Shown here in pieces: positions 1 to 7,821 of a stretch of DNA of 14,161 nucleotides. The notes under the pieces were generated by a model, which was not told the origin of the DNA, did not search any database, and saw only the letters and a program-made list of their open reading frames with translations. Source of the stretch: JBFJWU01 sp041623475 [NCBI: bacterium] (GTDB lineage Bacteria > J088); NCBI GenBank assembly GCA_041623475.1, contig JBFJWU010000047.1, positions 1 to 14,161 of the forward strand, read 5' to 3'. Position 1 is the stretch's first letter. The number at the start of each line of letters is the position of its first letter. Both the position numbers and the translations under genes were made by a program.

Positions 1-159
1 CCAGGCGAGTGCCGCCAGGCCCGAAAAAAAAGGTACGTATCCCTTGCGAACGCCGCGTTCACTGTTGGCGCGATCAGCCCAACTGGCGAACGCCGTGAGG
101 ATGACCGGAACGCCGGTCAACCAGACAAACAGCGAGATCAGGCCGCCCAGGAACCCCAT
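1..159 (-). CDS. Small membrane protein, partial (C-terminal part beyond window edge)
   Basis: An open frame of 53 codons runs from an ATG at 159-157 to the window edge with no stop, so only the N-terminus is visible. It begins MGFLGGLISLFVWLTGVPVI and continues hydrophobic to about residue 25, which looks like one membrane segment. A short charged loop follows (WADRANSERGVRKG), then a second hydrophobic stretch that is cut off. The ATG overlaps the folD stop codon by one base (TGATG), so it is probably co-transcribed and translationally coupled with folD. I do not recognise the family. A T8 tract on the coding strand (24-31) lies inside the gene. That this is a real gene is likely from the overlap and the hydrophobic pattern; its function is unknown. 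Confidence 0.6.
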   Translation of the reverse strand, partial: MGFLGGLISLFVWLTGVPVILTAFASWADRANSERGVRKGYVPFFSGLAALAW

Positions 160-1010
160 CAGCCCGATTGACCTGTCTGCATCAGGTAGGCATCGATCGT
201 ATTGGACATCAACATGGCAATCGTCATCGGTCCGACACCACCTGGAACCGGTGTAATGTGCGCGGCCCGCCCCATCGCTTGTTCGGTCGCAACATCGCCG
301 ACCAGACGTCCGTCGTCCAAGCGGTTGATACCGACATCGATGACGACCGCCCCGGGCTTGATCCAATCGCCAGGAATAAACTCGGGACGACCAACGGCGG
401 CAACCAGGATATCGGCCCGTGACACAACGTCCTGCAGGTCGCGGGTCCGGCTGTGGCAGACGGTCACAGTGGCGTTGTTTTCGAGCAGCATCAACGCAAC
501 CGGTTTGCCGACAATATTTGATCGACCAACAACAACGGCGTCGGCACCCGACATCGCGACGCCAGTGCTGTTAATCAAATGGATACAACCGGCAGGCGTA
601 CAGGATCGCAACCCGGGCTGGCCACGGACCAGACGGCCAAGACTGACCGGATGAAAACCGTCGACGTCCTTGTCCGGATGAATGGACCCCAATAGCTGCT
701 CTTCGTCCAGATGGTCGGGTAGCGGTAACTGCAACAGGATCCCGTTGACCTGGCTGTCATCGTTCAGGGATGCCATCAGGTCCGACAACTGCTGTTGTGT
801 TGTCCCGGCCGACAGATGATGATCACGGATCGCGATTCCGATTTTTTCTGCCGCCCGTGATTTGCTGCGGACATAGACGGCACTGGCCGGGTCATCCCCT
901 ACCAGTACCGTCGCCAGACATGGCGACAGGCCGTCTGCCTCGACCTTTTGTCGCAATTCTTCACGCAACGCCAGGGCGGCTGCCTTGCCGTCGATAATTT
1001 GGGTGTCCAT
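159..1010 (-). CDS. folD: Bifunctional methylenetetrahydrofolate dehydrogenase / methenyltetrahydrofolate cyclohydrolase
   Basis: FolD interconverts 5,10-methylene-, 5,10-methenyl- and 10-formyl-tetrahydrofolate in the cytoplasm, using NADP. The 283-residue length is normal for the family. Visible landmarks are the substrate-site YVRSK (Tyr46, Lys50), GILLQLPLP, DKDVDGFHP, the CTPAG motif, the Rossmann stretch VVGRSNIVGKP and the C-terminal PVPGGVGPMT. In E. coli the active-site segment reads YVASKRKAC; here the position of that Cys is Ala54, while Tyr and Lys are kept. The start is an ATG at 1010-1008 preceded by a weak purine-rich stretch (GGACAGGCAG). The gene lies 123 bp downstream of the nucleotidyltransferase and overlaps the following membrane gene by one base. 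It works in the same one-carbon pathway as glyA at the other end of the window. Confidence 0.97.
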   Translation of the reverse strand: MDTQIIDGKAAALALREELRQKVEADGLSPCLATVLVGDDPASAVYVRSKSRAAEKIGIAIRDHHLSAGTTQQQLSDLMASLNDDSQVNGILLQLPLPDHLDEEQLLGSIHPDKDVDGFHPVSLGRLVRGQPGLRSCTPAGCIHLINSTGVAMSGADAVVVGRSNIVGKPVALMLLENNATVTVCHSRTRDLQDVVSRADILVAAVGRPEFIPGDWIKPGAVVIDVGINRLDDGRLVGDVATEQAMGRAAHITPVPGGVGPMTIAMLMSNTIDAYLMQTGQSG

Positions 1011-1086
1011 TGATTCTGCCTGTCCGTGTATCTGGGTCTGGCCCGGAGGACGCGTACAACTGTTCGCCAGGCCTCTCTGGATTTAG

Positions 1087-1116
1087 ATTTTAACCGAAAA
1101 CCGTGGCCGGTCGACA
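1087..1116 (-). promoter_or_regulatory. Weak possible promoter upstream of folD
   Basis: The 123-bp gap between the nucleotidyltransferase and folD holds one AT-rich island in otherwise GC-rich sequence. On the minus strand it reads GGTTAAAATCTAAAT, giving a -10-like TAAAAT at 1092-1087. No good -35 is visible: 18 bp upstream is TGTCGA, which matches the consensus poorly. It could give folD its own transcription start, but folD may simply be read from upstream. No tRNA signature or terminator hairpin was seen in this gap. Confidence 0.25.
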
Positions 1117-1133
1117 GCCATCGATCCGGGCGG

Positions 1134-1853
1134 TCATTCGCCCAGCCAGGCCAGGCGGCCGGCAGCGAAATCGTCCTGGACCTGCCGGTAGCGGGTCGGT
1201 GTGCCAATTTCGTTCCAGTATCCCTGGTGCAATGCAGCTGTGACGACGTCATCCTCGATCCACCGCAGATAACCATCGCGAACGACGCAGCCGGTTTCGG
1301 GAAGCGTTGCCGCCAGCCGCTTGCTGATGTAATGGATCCCGGTAAACATCCGCGCCGTACCTGCCGTCAGGCCATGATCGAGCAGGCCGACTACCGGGCC
1401 TGACAATCCGTCGTTTCCGATAAACACCGGCCCCAGTGTCCGCGCATCAGGACTGGGCCGCAGGATCATATGGGCACCATTTGTGTCGGCTGGCGGGTCA
1501 AATTCCACGTCAGCCACGACATCGCCATTGAAAACCCAGGCGCCGGAGCCGGACCACAATTCCGATGCCTGGCGAATGCCGCCACCGGTCCCCAGCAACG
1601 ACGTTTCGCGACTGACCGCGATGCCAGCACCGACACTAGCCTCGATCTGCTGCAACGCAGCGATAACCTGGTCCGCAAGATGGTGGACATTAACCACGAT
1701 CTGGTCGAAACCGCATCTATCCAGCCACCGGACGAGTCGGGTCAGGTGGGACTGTTCGCCCACAGGCAATAACGGTTTGGGAATCGTATCGGTCAACGGG
1801 CGCATCCGCCGCCCTTCGCCAGCGGCAAGCACCATCACAGTGGTGGCGGTCAC
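1134..1853 (-). CDS. Sugar-1-phosphate nucleotidyltransferase, MurU-like
   Basis: This 239-residue protein has the GT-A nucleotidyltransferase fold signature at its N-terminus: LAAGEGRRMRPLTDTIPKPL (residues 9-28), with the G-x-G-x-R loop for the nucleotide phosphates and Lys26. GTGGGI (88-93) and FNGDVV (Asp111, expected metal ligand) follow. Size and motifs fit small transferases such as MurU (UDP-MurNAc recycling from MurNAc-1-phosphate) and related mannose-1-phosphate or heptose-phosphate enzymes. The exact sugar cannot be read from sequence. The start is GTG at 1853-1851, overlapping the aroC stop as GTGA, so it is probably coupled to aroC. In known MurU pathways the sugar kinase AmgK is usually adjacent; no kinase gene is present here. 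The nucleotidyltransferase family is certain; the MurU assignment is tentative. Confidence 0.85.
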   Translation of the reverse strand: MTATTVMVLAAGEGRRMRPLTDTIPKPLLPVGEQSHLTRLVRWLDRCGFDQIVVNVHHLADQVIAALQQIEASVGAGIAVSRETSLLGTGGGIRQASELWSGSGAWVFNGDVVADVEFDPPADTNGAHMILRPSPDARTLGPVFIGNDGLSGPVVGLLDHGLTAGTARMFTGIHYISKRLAATLPETGCVVRDGYLRWIEDDVVTAALHQGYWNEIGTPTRYRQVQDDFAAGRLAWLGE

Positions 1854-2926
1854 CCGGACAGGGCGATCAAGCCGGATTGGCGAATCATCAGGTCCAGCAG
1901 GACCAACCGGACCATGGCCTCGGCAACCGGGACAAACCGTGGTGCGATACAGGGGTCGTGACGACCATGCGTCTGGAAGCTGACGGCCTGTCCGTGCGTG
2001 TCAACCGTCTGTTGCTCCATCACTATTGAACTGGTCGGTTTGATGGCGCAACGCAGGATGATCGGCATTCCGGTCGAGATGCCACCCAAAATACCGCCGT
2101 GGTTGTTGGTTGCCGTCCGCGGGCCGTCGTCGCCCGGGACAAACGAATCATTGTTTTCGCTGCCCCGCAGGGCTGTCGCCGCAAATCCGTTGCCCACTTC
2201 AACACCCTTTACCGTACCGATGCCCATCAGCGCAGAAGCCAGTAAAGCATCAAGCTTTTCGAAACAGGGTTCGCCCAACCCGGCGGGAACGCCGTCAGCC
2301 TGGATGCAGACAACGGCACCGACGCTGTCGCCGTCTTTGCGCGCCGCCTCGATGGCTGCTGACATCTGGTCGGCGACATCCGGGTCCGCGCAGCGGACCG
2401 GATTCTGTTCAATAAAGCCGCGATCGACGGCGTGGCCGATAATATCGGCGACCTGGTGTGTAAAAGCCCAGACATCAATACCCCTGGGCTCCAGGATCAT
2501 CGCGGCAACGGCCCCCGCCGCAACCCGGCACGCGGTCTCGCGGCCACTGGATCGGCCACCGCCCCTGTAATCGCGAAAACCATATTTGGCATCGTAGGTA
2601 AAGTCTGCGTGACCGGGTCGGAAGAGATCTTTGATATTGCCGTAGTCTTTTGACCGCTGGTCGCTGTTGCGGATCAGCATCGCCAACGGCGCGCCGGTCG
2701 TGCGGCCTTCAAACACACCGCTGAGGACTTCGACCTGGTCGCCCTCCTGCCGCTGGGTAACCAGCTTGCTTTGCCCGGGACGACGCCGGTCCATTTCGCG
2801 ATCCAGCCGATCCTGGTCAAAGGGAATCCGCGGCGGTACGCCATCAAGGACAACGCCGATGCCCGGACCATGCGATTCACCAAATGTGGTGACCTTGAAC
2901 GCCGTACCGAATGTATTTCCGCTCAT
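1850..2926 (-). CDS. aroC: Chorismate synthase
   Basis: AroC converts 5-enolpyruvylshikimate-3-phosphate to chorismate, the last step of the shikimate pathway, with reduced FMN. The 358-residue protein carries the three family signatures: TTFGESHGPGIGVVLDGVPP near the N-terminus (His19), RPGHADFTYDAKYG (His106) with YRGGGRSSGRETA following, and GRHDPCIAPRFVPVAEAM near the C-terminus. The frame is open 14 codons further upstream, but the ATG at 2926-2924 is the right start. It gives the conserved beginning [16 protein letters not shown], has GGAGA seven bases upstream, and overlaps the stop of the preceding lipoprotein gene as ATGA. It is followed by the nucleotidyltransferase with a GTGA overlap. 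No missing catalytic residues were noticed. Confidence 0.97.
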   Translation of the reverse strand: MSGNTFGTAFKVTTFGESHGPGIGVVLDGVPPRIPFDQDRLDREMDRRRPGQSKLVTQRQEGDQVEVLSGVFEGRTTGAPLAMLIRNSDQRSKDYGNIKDLFRPGHADFTYDAKYGFRDYRGGGRSSGRETACRVAAGAVAAMILEPRGIDVWAFTHQVADIIGHAVDRGFIEQNPVRCADPDVADQMSAAIEAARKDGDSVGAVVCIQADGVPAGLGEPCFEKLDALLASALMGIGTVKGVEVGNGFAATALRGSENNDSFVPGDDGPRTATNNHGGILGGISTGMPIILRCAIKPTSSIVMEQQTVDTHGQAVSFQTHGRHDPCIAPRFVPVAEAMVRLVLLDLMIRQSGLIALSG

Positions 2927-3786
2927 CGATTCATCTCCGCATGGCGAGCCTTGATGGCAACGACCCACCGTTCAACGGCATCGGGATTAGGGTGCCGGTC
3001 CCGCAGTTCCTCAACGTGGGTCAATGCTTCGCGCCATTGCCCGGTTTCCTCCAGCGCCCTGGCAACGCCTTCGGTTGCCGCAATCCAGCCCGGAGTGCCT
3101 GGTTCCGACAATCCCTGCGCCTGCCGGTAATAGTCAACCGCATTGGTTGCCCGTTGGGCAAACTCGGATGCCGAGCCGGCGATCAGCAAGGCCTGCCGTC
3201 GCAACTGGGTATCGACAGATTCCAGAAATGGCTGCGCCCCCTGCATTGCCTGAAGCAGTAGTCCTTTGTCCAGGTAAATCTGGGCCAGTTTCAGGTGGAT
3301 TCGCGACTGGTTGGTCCGCCCCGGAAAACGCTGCAGGTACAGTTCCAGTACCTCGATTGCCCGATCCCTGTTTTCGTCGGTTGCCGCATACAGGTCGGCC
3401 AGTTCCAGCAAGGCCTGGACCTGGATATCCTCGTGGGACCCGGTCAGGACCAGGTCACGATAAACGTCCTCGGCAGACCGGACATTGTGCTGGGGACCGG
3501 CGTAGATCCGTGCCGCCTTCAGGCGCGCATCGTCGACCAGGTCGCTGCCCGGATACTCGACCCAGAGCCGTTCATAATAGTGCAGGGCCTCGTCCCATTC
3601 GCCCTGGGCACCCAGGCTGGTCGCCGTGCGATACAACTGACCGGCCCGAAAATCGCTGCAGGCGGATTGGGTCAGGCTGACCAGCAGCAATGCGGCTATA
3701 ACTGGCCAGGACCAGTCCGGATACCGGTCAGTCGTCGGAATCGGAGCCCCCGTCAGTTGCCTCAGCCGCAGGCTCAACATCACCAT
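2923..3786 (-). CDS. TPR-repeat protein with signal anchor, probable outer-membrane lipoprotein
   Basis: This protein of about 287 residues has a basic N-terminus, a hydrophobic segment ([15 protein letters not shown]), and then only soluble helical sequence. At least four tetratricopeptide-like units are visible, such as [37 protein letters not shown] and a C-terminal [18 protein letters not shown]. Together this resembles periplasmic TPR lipoproteins of the BamD/YbgF type, which act as scaffolds in envelope complexes; the partner here is unknown. The Cys fits a lipidation site, but the preceding residues (Q-S-A-C) lack the usual Leu at -3. The start is uncertain. ATG at 3786 has GGAAG six bases upstream, while ATG 3780, ATG 3810 and GTG 3813 are also in frame. 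All of these place the start inside gyrA (59-bp overlap for 3786). The 3' end overlaps aroC as ATGA. Confidence 0.75.
   Translation of the reverse strand: MVMLSLRLRQLTGAPIPTTDRYPDWSWPVIAALLLVSLTQSACSDFRAGQLYRTATSLGAQGEWDEALHYYERLWVEYPGSDLVDDARLKAARIYAGPQHNVRSAEDVYRDLVLTGSHEDIQVQALLELADLYAATDENRDRAIEVLELYLQRFPGRTNQSRIHLKLAQIYLDKGLLLQAMQGAQPFLESVDTQLRRQALLIAGSASEFAQRATNAVDYYRQAQGLSEPGTPGWIAATEGVARALEETGQWREALTHVEELRDRHPNPDAVERWVVAIKARHAEMNR
2934..2938 (-). promoter_or_regulatory. Ribosome binding site of aroC
   Basis: GGAGA lies seven bases before the ATG at 2926 and supports that start over the longer open frame beginning at 2968. Confidence 0.7.
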
Positions 3787-6229
3787 CGGCCGCTTCCGGG
3801 CCCTCGTCATCACTGCCGTCCTGGATAATGCGTGCGATGCTGGCGATCCCTTCGTTGTCGTCCAGGCGCATCAGGCGCACGCCCTGGGTCGAACGCTTGA
3901 GCTGACTGATGGAATCGACATTAATCCGGACGACGCGTCCGGTATCTGTTGCCAGGACCATCTGGTCACCTGGCTCAACGGCAAGCGCGCCAACCAGTTG
4001 GCCGGTTTTTGCCGTCAATTTCATACCGATGATACCCTTGCCGCCGCGACCTTGCAGCCGGAACTCGTCGACCTCGGTCCGCTTGCCATAGCCCAGCTCG
4101 GCAACGGTCAGTACATCGATGCCCGGAACGGCGCGCAGGCCGGCAACAACAAAATCGCCATCGGCCAGTGAAATGCCACGGACACCACGGGTCACACGAC
4201 CCATTTCACGGGCGTCTTCCATTGAAAAGCGGATACTTTTGCCTTCGCGGGTAATCAGCACGGCCTCGTCGTCGCCGCCGACCTTGAGTACAGCCACCAG
4301 GCTGTCATCATCATCCAGCTTGATGGCATGGATTCCGCCAACACGGGGCCGACTGTAGTCTGTCAGCGCCGTCCGTTTGACAACACCGTTGCGGGTGACA
4401 AACAGCAGCGATTCGTCATCGGTAAATTCACGCACCTGGACGACAGCCTGGACTTTTTCGTCCTGTGACAGTTCCAGCAGGTTGACGATCGGCGTCCCTT
4501 TGGCGGTTCGGCTGACTTCTGGCAACTGCCAGACCTTGAGCCAGTGCACCCGGCCCTGGTCGGTAAAGAACAGAACCATCGAATGCGCCCTGGCGATAAA
4601 CAGGTCTTCAACCCAGTCCTCGTCCCGCGTGCCCATGCCTTTTTTGCCTTTACCACCACGACGCTGTTGCTGAAACTCGTTCAGGTCAACGCGCTTGATG
4701 TAACCACGATTGGTCCGCATAACGACCATTTCGTCGTCCGGGATCATGTCTTCGGCACTGAAGTCCCCGGCATCAAGGACGATTTCGGTCCGACGGGGCT
4801 CGGCGTATGTTTCGCGAATCTCGGTCAGTTCCTCGCGGATAATATCCAGGACCCGCTGCCGGTTGCGCAGGATGTCCTCCAGTTCGGCAATCCGGGCCAT
4901 TATTTCCTGGTACTCGGCCTGGATCTTGTCCCGTTCCAGTCCGGTCAGGCGCTGCAGGCGCATATCCAGGATCGCCTGCGCCTGGACATCGGTAAAGCCA
5001 AACTCACTGCACAAACCCGCCCGTGCTTCGGCGGGATCCTGGCTTTTGCGAATCAGGGCGATCACGGCGTCCAGATTATCCAGGGCCTTGACCAGACCTT
5101 CAAGGATATGGGCCCGCTCGCGGGCTTTGCGCAGTTCGTAGCGGCTGCGCCGAAGGACAACTTCTTCGCGATGAGACAGGAACGCACGCAGCATCTGCCG
5201 CAGGGTCATCTGTTGCGGCTGGCCCTGGTTCAGGGCGACTGAATTGATCCCGAAGCTGGACTGCATCGCTGTCTGTTTCAAGAGGCGGTTCAAGACGACA
5301 TCTGGATTCTCGCCGCGTTTGAGGACAATGACCATCCGCATCCCGTCGCGGTCCGATTCATCGCGCAAGTCGGAAATTCCGTCCAGTTTTTTGTCTTTGA
5401 CCAGTTCGGCGATTTTTTCCATCAGCCGTGCCTTGTTCACCTGGAACGGCAGTTCGGTCACGATAATCATCTGCCGGTCCTTGGGACCGGTTTCAAACTG
5501 GGTCCGCGCCCGCATCTGGACAACACCGCGGCCGGTTCCGTAGGCCTCGACAATCGGGCCAGTCCCATAAATAAAGCCGCCCGTGGGAAAATCGGGCCCA
5601 GGTATGTGCTGCATCAGTTCGGGCAGCTGGATGTCCGGATTGTCCAGCATCGCCAGCAACCCGTCGCAAAGTTCGCCCAGGTTGTGCGGCGGGATATTGG
5701 TCGCCATCCCGACCGCGATACCGCTGGACCCGTTGAGCAGCATGTTCGGTACTTTGGTTGGCAGGACGACGGGCTCTTCCAGCGTTTCGTCGTAGTTGGC
5801 CAGCCAGTCGACTGTTTCTTTTTCAATATCTGACAGCAGTTCGTCGGCGATCCGCGCCAGCCGGATCTCGGTGTAACGCATTGCCGCCGCATTGTCACCG
5901 TCAACCGAGCCAAAGTTGCCCTGGCCGTCGACCAGCGGTGCGCGCATGGAAAAGTCCTGGACCATTCGCACAATGGCATCGTAGACCGCCGAGTCGCCGT
6001 GCGGATGATACTTGCCGATAACGTCACCGACAATCCTGGCCGATTTCTTGTAAGCCTTGTCGTAGGTGTTGTTCTGCTCGTACATTGCGAACAGGATCCG
6101 CCGATGAACCGGCTTCAACCCGTCGCGAACGTCCGGCAGGGCCCGTCCGACGATGACGCTCATTGCGTAGTCCAGATAGCTCTGGCGCATTTCGTCTTCG
6201 ATATTGACGGGGATTAAATCCGGGGCCAC
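3728..6229 (-). CDS. gyrA: DNA gyrase subunit A
   Basis: GyrA is the breakage-reunion subunit of gyrase (A2B2), which introduces negative supercoils. At 833 residues it has the full architecture: an N-terminal winged-helix/tower region, a coiled coil around residues 340-480 and the C-terminal DNA-wrapping beta-pinwheel. The catalytic tyrosine is Tyr119, in AAAMRYTE. The quinolone region [15 protein letters not shown] carries Ser80 and Asp84 (E. coli 83 and 87), the wild-type, susceptible state. The GyrA box QRRGGKG (522-528) identifies gyrase rather than topoisomerase IV. Compared with E. coli the box lies about 35 residues earlier, so an internal insertion is absent. The C-terminus is an acidic tail (about 20 Asp/Glu within the last 35 residues), as in gyrases whose tail tunes wrapping. 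The start is GTG at 6229-6227 with GAAGG four bases upstream. gyrA heads the minus-strand cluster. Confidence 0.98.
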   Translation of the reverse strand: MAPDLIPVNIEDEMRQSYLDYAMSVIVGRALPDVRDGLKPVHRRILFAMYEQNNTYDKAYKKSARIVGDVIGKYHPHGDSAVYDAIVRMVQDFSMRAPLVDGQGNFGSVDGDNAAAMRYTEIRLARIADELLSDIEKETVDWLANYDETLEEPVVLPTKVPNMLLNGSSGIAVGMATNIPPHNLGELCDGLLAMLDNPDIQLPELMQHIPGPDFPTGGFIYGTGPIVEAYGTGRGVVQMRARTQFETGPKDRQMIIVTELPFQVNKARLMEKIAELVKDKKLDGISDLRDESDRDGMRMVIVLKRGENPDVVLNRLLKQTAMQSSFGINSVALNQGQPQQMTLRQMLRAFLSHREEVVLRRSRYELRKARERAHILEGLVKALDNLDAVIALIRKSQDPAEARAGLCSEFGFTDVQAQAILDMRLQRLTGLERDKIQAEYQEIMARIAELEDILRNRQRVLDIIREELTEIRETYAEPRRTEIVLDAGDFSAEDMIPDDEMVVMRTNRGYIKRVDLNEFQQQRRGGKGKKGMGTRDEDWVEDLFIARAHSMVLFFTDQGRVHWLKVWQLPEVSRTAKGTPIVNLLELSQDEKVQAVVQVREFTDDESLLFVTRNGVVKRTALTDYSRPRVGGIHAIKLDDDDSLVAVLKVGGDDEAVLITREGKSIRFSMEDAREMGRVTRGVRGISLADGDFVVAGLRAVPGIDVLTVAELGYGKRTEVDEFRLQGRGGKGIIGMKLTAKTGQLVGALAVEPGDQMVLATDTGRVVRINVDSISQLKRSTQGVRLMRLDDNEGIASIARIIQDGSDDEGPEAADGDVEPAAEATDGGSDSDD

Positions 6230-6287
6230 GCGACCTTCTTTCAGGTGCCAGAATTACGGGATTTTCGGGGCGGGTTCAGACCCTGAG

Positions 6288-6317
6288 ATTATACCATACG
6301 CGGGCCTCGATTGCGAA
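6288..6317 (-). promoter_or_regulatory. Sigma70-type promoter of gyrA
   Basis: On the minus strand a consensus -10 box TATAAT (6293-6288) is preceded by TGG, close to an extended -10. Eighteen bases further upstream is TTCGCA (6317-6312), matching four of six -35 bases. Transcription would start near 6281, giving a leader of about 50 nt before the GTG of gyrA. The leader starts with a possible small hairpin (GGGT-CTGA-ACCC). This is the best promoter in the window and probably drives gyrA, the TPR gene, aroC and the nucleotidyltransferase. Confidence 0.75.
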
Positions 6318-6320
6318 GGC

Positions 6321-6338
6321 CGAATTTCCCGGAATTCG
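6321..6338. repeat. Imperfect 18-bp palindrome directly upstream of the gyrA -35 box
   Basis: CGAATTTCCCGGAATTCG reads nearly the same on both strands, with seven of nine base pairs matching and six-base arms CGAATT/AATTCG. It ends four bases from the gyrA -35 hexamer, a typical location for an activator or repressor site. No regulator is known for it, and chance is possible. The rest of the 158-bp gap between comF and gyrA holds no terminator that I can see. Confidence 0.35.
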
Positions 6339-6387
6339 TTGTCCTGTTTGCCTTTTTTGCGTCCAAGCGGCACGGATTTTGTCATTT

Positions 6388-7074
6388 TCAGGCACCGGCG
6401 ACGGGGGCACCAGCGCGGGCCAGCACAGCTGCCGCAACATCCAGTCCCGGATATCGTTGCAGCAGCGCATCCGTGCACGCGGCCAGGGTCGCACCTGTGG
6501 TCATAACGTCGTCGATAATGACGACCGTACGGACACCGGCGGGAAGTTCCGAAACCGCAAAGACGTCAGCAGACACCCGGCGCCGTTCGCTGCGACGACG
6601 GCGGCGCTGGGGACGGCCCGGACGCCTGCGGGACAACACCGGGGCCCACACGGGACCACCGGCAGACTCGATCTCGCGACAGAGGCTGGCCGTCAGGTCA
6701 GCACCACGCAGGATCGATTCCCAGCTGCCGGGCGGCACCGGTACCAGCAACCAGTCCGGGCCCGGCTCTTCGGCAACCATGTCCAGCAGCAACTGCCGGG
6801 CCAGTGGCCGGAACAATGCCGGCTCGGGACCAAATTTTGCGCGCTTGATCCAAGCCTGCCAGGAACCCGTGTACGGACCGCAGGACAGCACCCATCGCAA
6901 CGGTTGCACACCGCACCAGTGGCAATAGATTTGATCGTCGTCGCCTGGCGGCCCTTCGCAACCGGGGCAGCGCGGGCTGCCGAACCGGGGCCTGGCGGCC
7001 AGGCAAGGGGCGCACAGGCTGCCAAGCCCGACCTGTCCGCACTGGACACAGGATTCGGGCAACAGGGCATCCAA
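6388..7074 (-). CDS. comF: ComF family phosphoribosyltransferase-like protein
   Basis: ComF proteins join an N-terminal zinc-binding region to a type I phosphoribosyltransferase-like domain and are needed for DNA uptake in naturally competent bacteria. They also occur widely in species not known to be competent. Here four CxxC pairs are visible (Cys9/12, 21/24, 36/39 and 51/54). The family's Arg-rich segment RPGRPQRRRRRSERRR follows, and then the PRPP-loop motif VVIIDDVMTTGAT (184-196, Asp188-Asp189). The length of 228 residues is normal. The start taken is TTG at 7074-7072, 11 bases after the stop of the phosphoesterase gene. No ATG or GTG gives a plausible start, and in-frame codons further upstream (LIDGA) also look family-like, so the N-terminus is uncertain. 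It is the last gene of the pgpA-phosphoesterase-comF group. Confidence 0.9.
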   Translation of the reverse strand: MDALLPESCVQCGQVGLGSLCAPCLAARPRFGSPRCPGCEGPPGDDDQIYCHWCGVQPLRWVLSCGPYTGSWQAWIKRAKFGPEPALFRPLARQLLLDMVAEEPGPDWLLVPVPPGSWESILRGADLTASLCREIESAGGPVWAPVLSRRRPGRPQRRRRRSERRRVSADVFAVSELPAGVRTVVIIDDVMTTGATLAACTDALLQRYPGLDVAAAVLARAGAPVAGA

Positions 7075-7085
7075 AGCCCCGTCGA

Positions 7086-7793
7086 TCAGGCGGCGCCAGG
7101 TCCGAATGTCCGCAACTCCGCGCTGTCGCCGTCGATAACCAGATAGCCGCGATCATTCATCCAGTCCGGCATCCCAATCCATTCGGCACCGTCAGCAAAT
7201 GACTCTCGCCAAGCCAGGTGGTAATGACCGGTGATCATGCGGTCGCCCGGTCCCAGCAGTTTCCTCGCTGCGGCCGCCATCACCCGCATGTCTTCCGGTG
7301 TCGAATCCTGCTGGTTGTCACGGCTGGTATGGGCCCAGAACGTTGCCAGATGCCACGCCGCGCGCGCCGGAAAGTGTTCAGTTATGGTCCGGACCAGCGA
7401 CGACCTGAGGACCGCCCGCAGGATCCTGTATCCAGTGGTGGGCGCGACCATGTCACCGTGCAGCCAGATTGTCCGGCCGGCCCCCGTTGTTACCTCCCAG
7501 CGGTCGACGACCCTGATTTCAGCGGGCAGCACGCCATCCAGATGGAAATCGTGATTGCCCTGCAACATGACGACCGTTGTCGTCCTGGTCAATGCAACGA
7601 GCCGGTCGATAACCGGGGCGTATCGTTCGAGCGCTGCTTTCTGGCGTCCGACGAGAAATTCGAACGTATCGCCATTAAGTACCAACAGGTCTGCATCCGC
7701 AGCAGGGCCACCAAGAAACGTCAGGAAATCGCCCCACGCCGGATCGTCCGGCGACAACAGGTGGGCATCGGAAACTGTCAGGATTCGGCTCAT
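7086..7793 (-). CDS. LpxH-like metallophosphoesterase (probable UDP-2,3-diacylglucosamine diphosphatase)
   Basis: This 235-residue calcineurin-like phosphoesterase shows the five metal-site blocks in order: SDAHL (Asp9, His11), NGDTFEF (Asp42), QGNHDF (Asn80, His81), LHGDM (His112) and TGHYH. Size, the GDxFEF block and the segment after HGD resemble LpxH, the peripheral inner-membrane enzyme that cleaves UDP-2,3-diacylglucosamine to lipid X and UMP in lipid A synthesis. E. coli LpxH has GNRDF where this protein has the generic GNHDF, so a different substrate remains possible. The start is ATG at 7793-7791 with only a weak upstream GGA. It follows pgpA by 28 bp and precedes comF by 11 bp, so the group is probably one transcript. 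The pgpA neighbour supports an envelope-lipid role. Confidence 0.8.
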   Translation of the reverse strand: MSRILTVSDAHLLSPDDPAWGDFLTFLGGPAADADLLVLNGDTFEFLVGRQKAALERYAPVIDRLVALTRTTTVVMLQGNHDFHLDGVLPAEIRVVDRWEVTTGAGRTIWLHGDMVAPTTGYRILRAVLRSSLVRTITEHFPARAAWHLATFWAHTSRDNQQDSTPEDMRVMAAAARKLLGPGDRMITGHYHLAWRESFADGAEWIGMPDWMNDRGYLVIDGDSAELRTFGPGAA

Positions 7794-7821
7794 CGCGTCC
7801 GCACGGGGCCGCAGGGACCGG

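Noticed and set aside
1011-1133. Possible tRNA or small RNA in the gap before folD
   Set aside because: No T-loop sequence (GGTTCGA-like), no cloverleaf arms and no hairpin followed by a T-run on either strand.
4544-5242. Plus-strand open frame of 232 codons inside gyrA
   Set aside because: It is antisense to the conserved gyrA coiled-coil region, with no motif or ribosome site of note.
3900-6229. Quinolone resistance change or intein in gyrA
   Set aside because: Ser80 and Asp84 are the wild-type residues, and the reading frame is continuous through all motifs without insertion.
6339-6387. Possible intrinsic terminator after comF
   Set aside because: There is a short A-run on the minus strand (GCAAAAAAGGC) but no stable hairpin followed by T residues.
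6379-7146. Plus-strand open frame of 255 codons opposite comF
   Set aside because: It lies fully antisense to a gene with clear ComF motifs, shows no recognisable domain, and is Gln/Arg/Pro-rich in the way antisense frames of GC-rich genes are.
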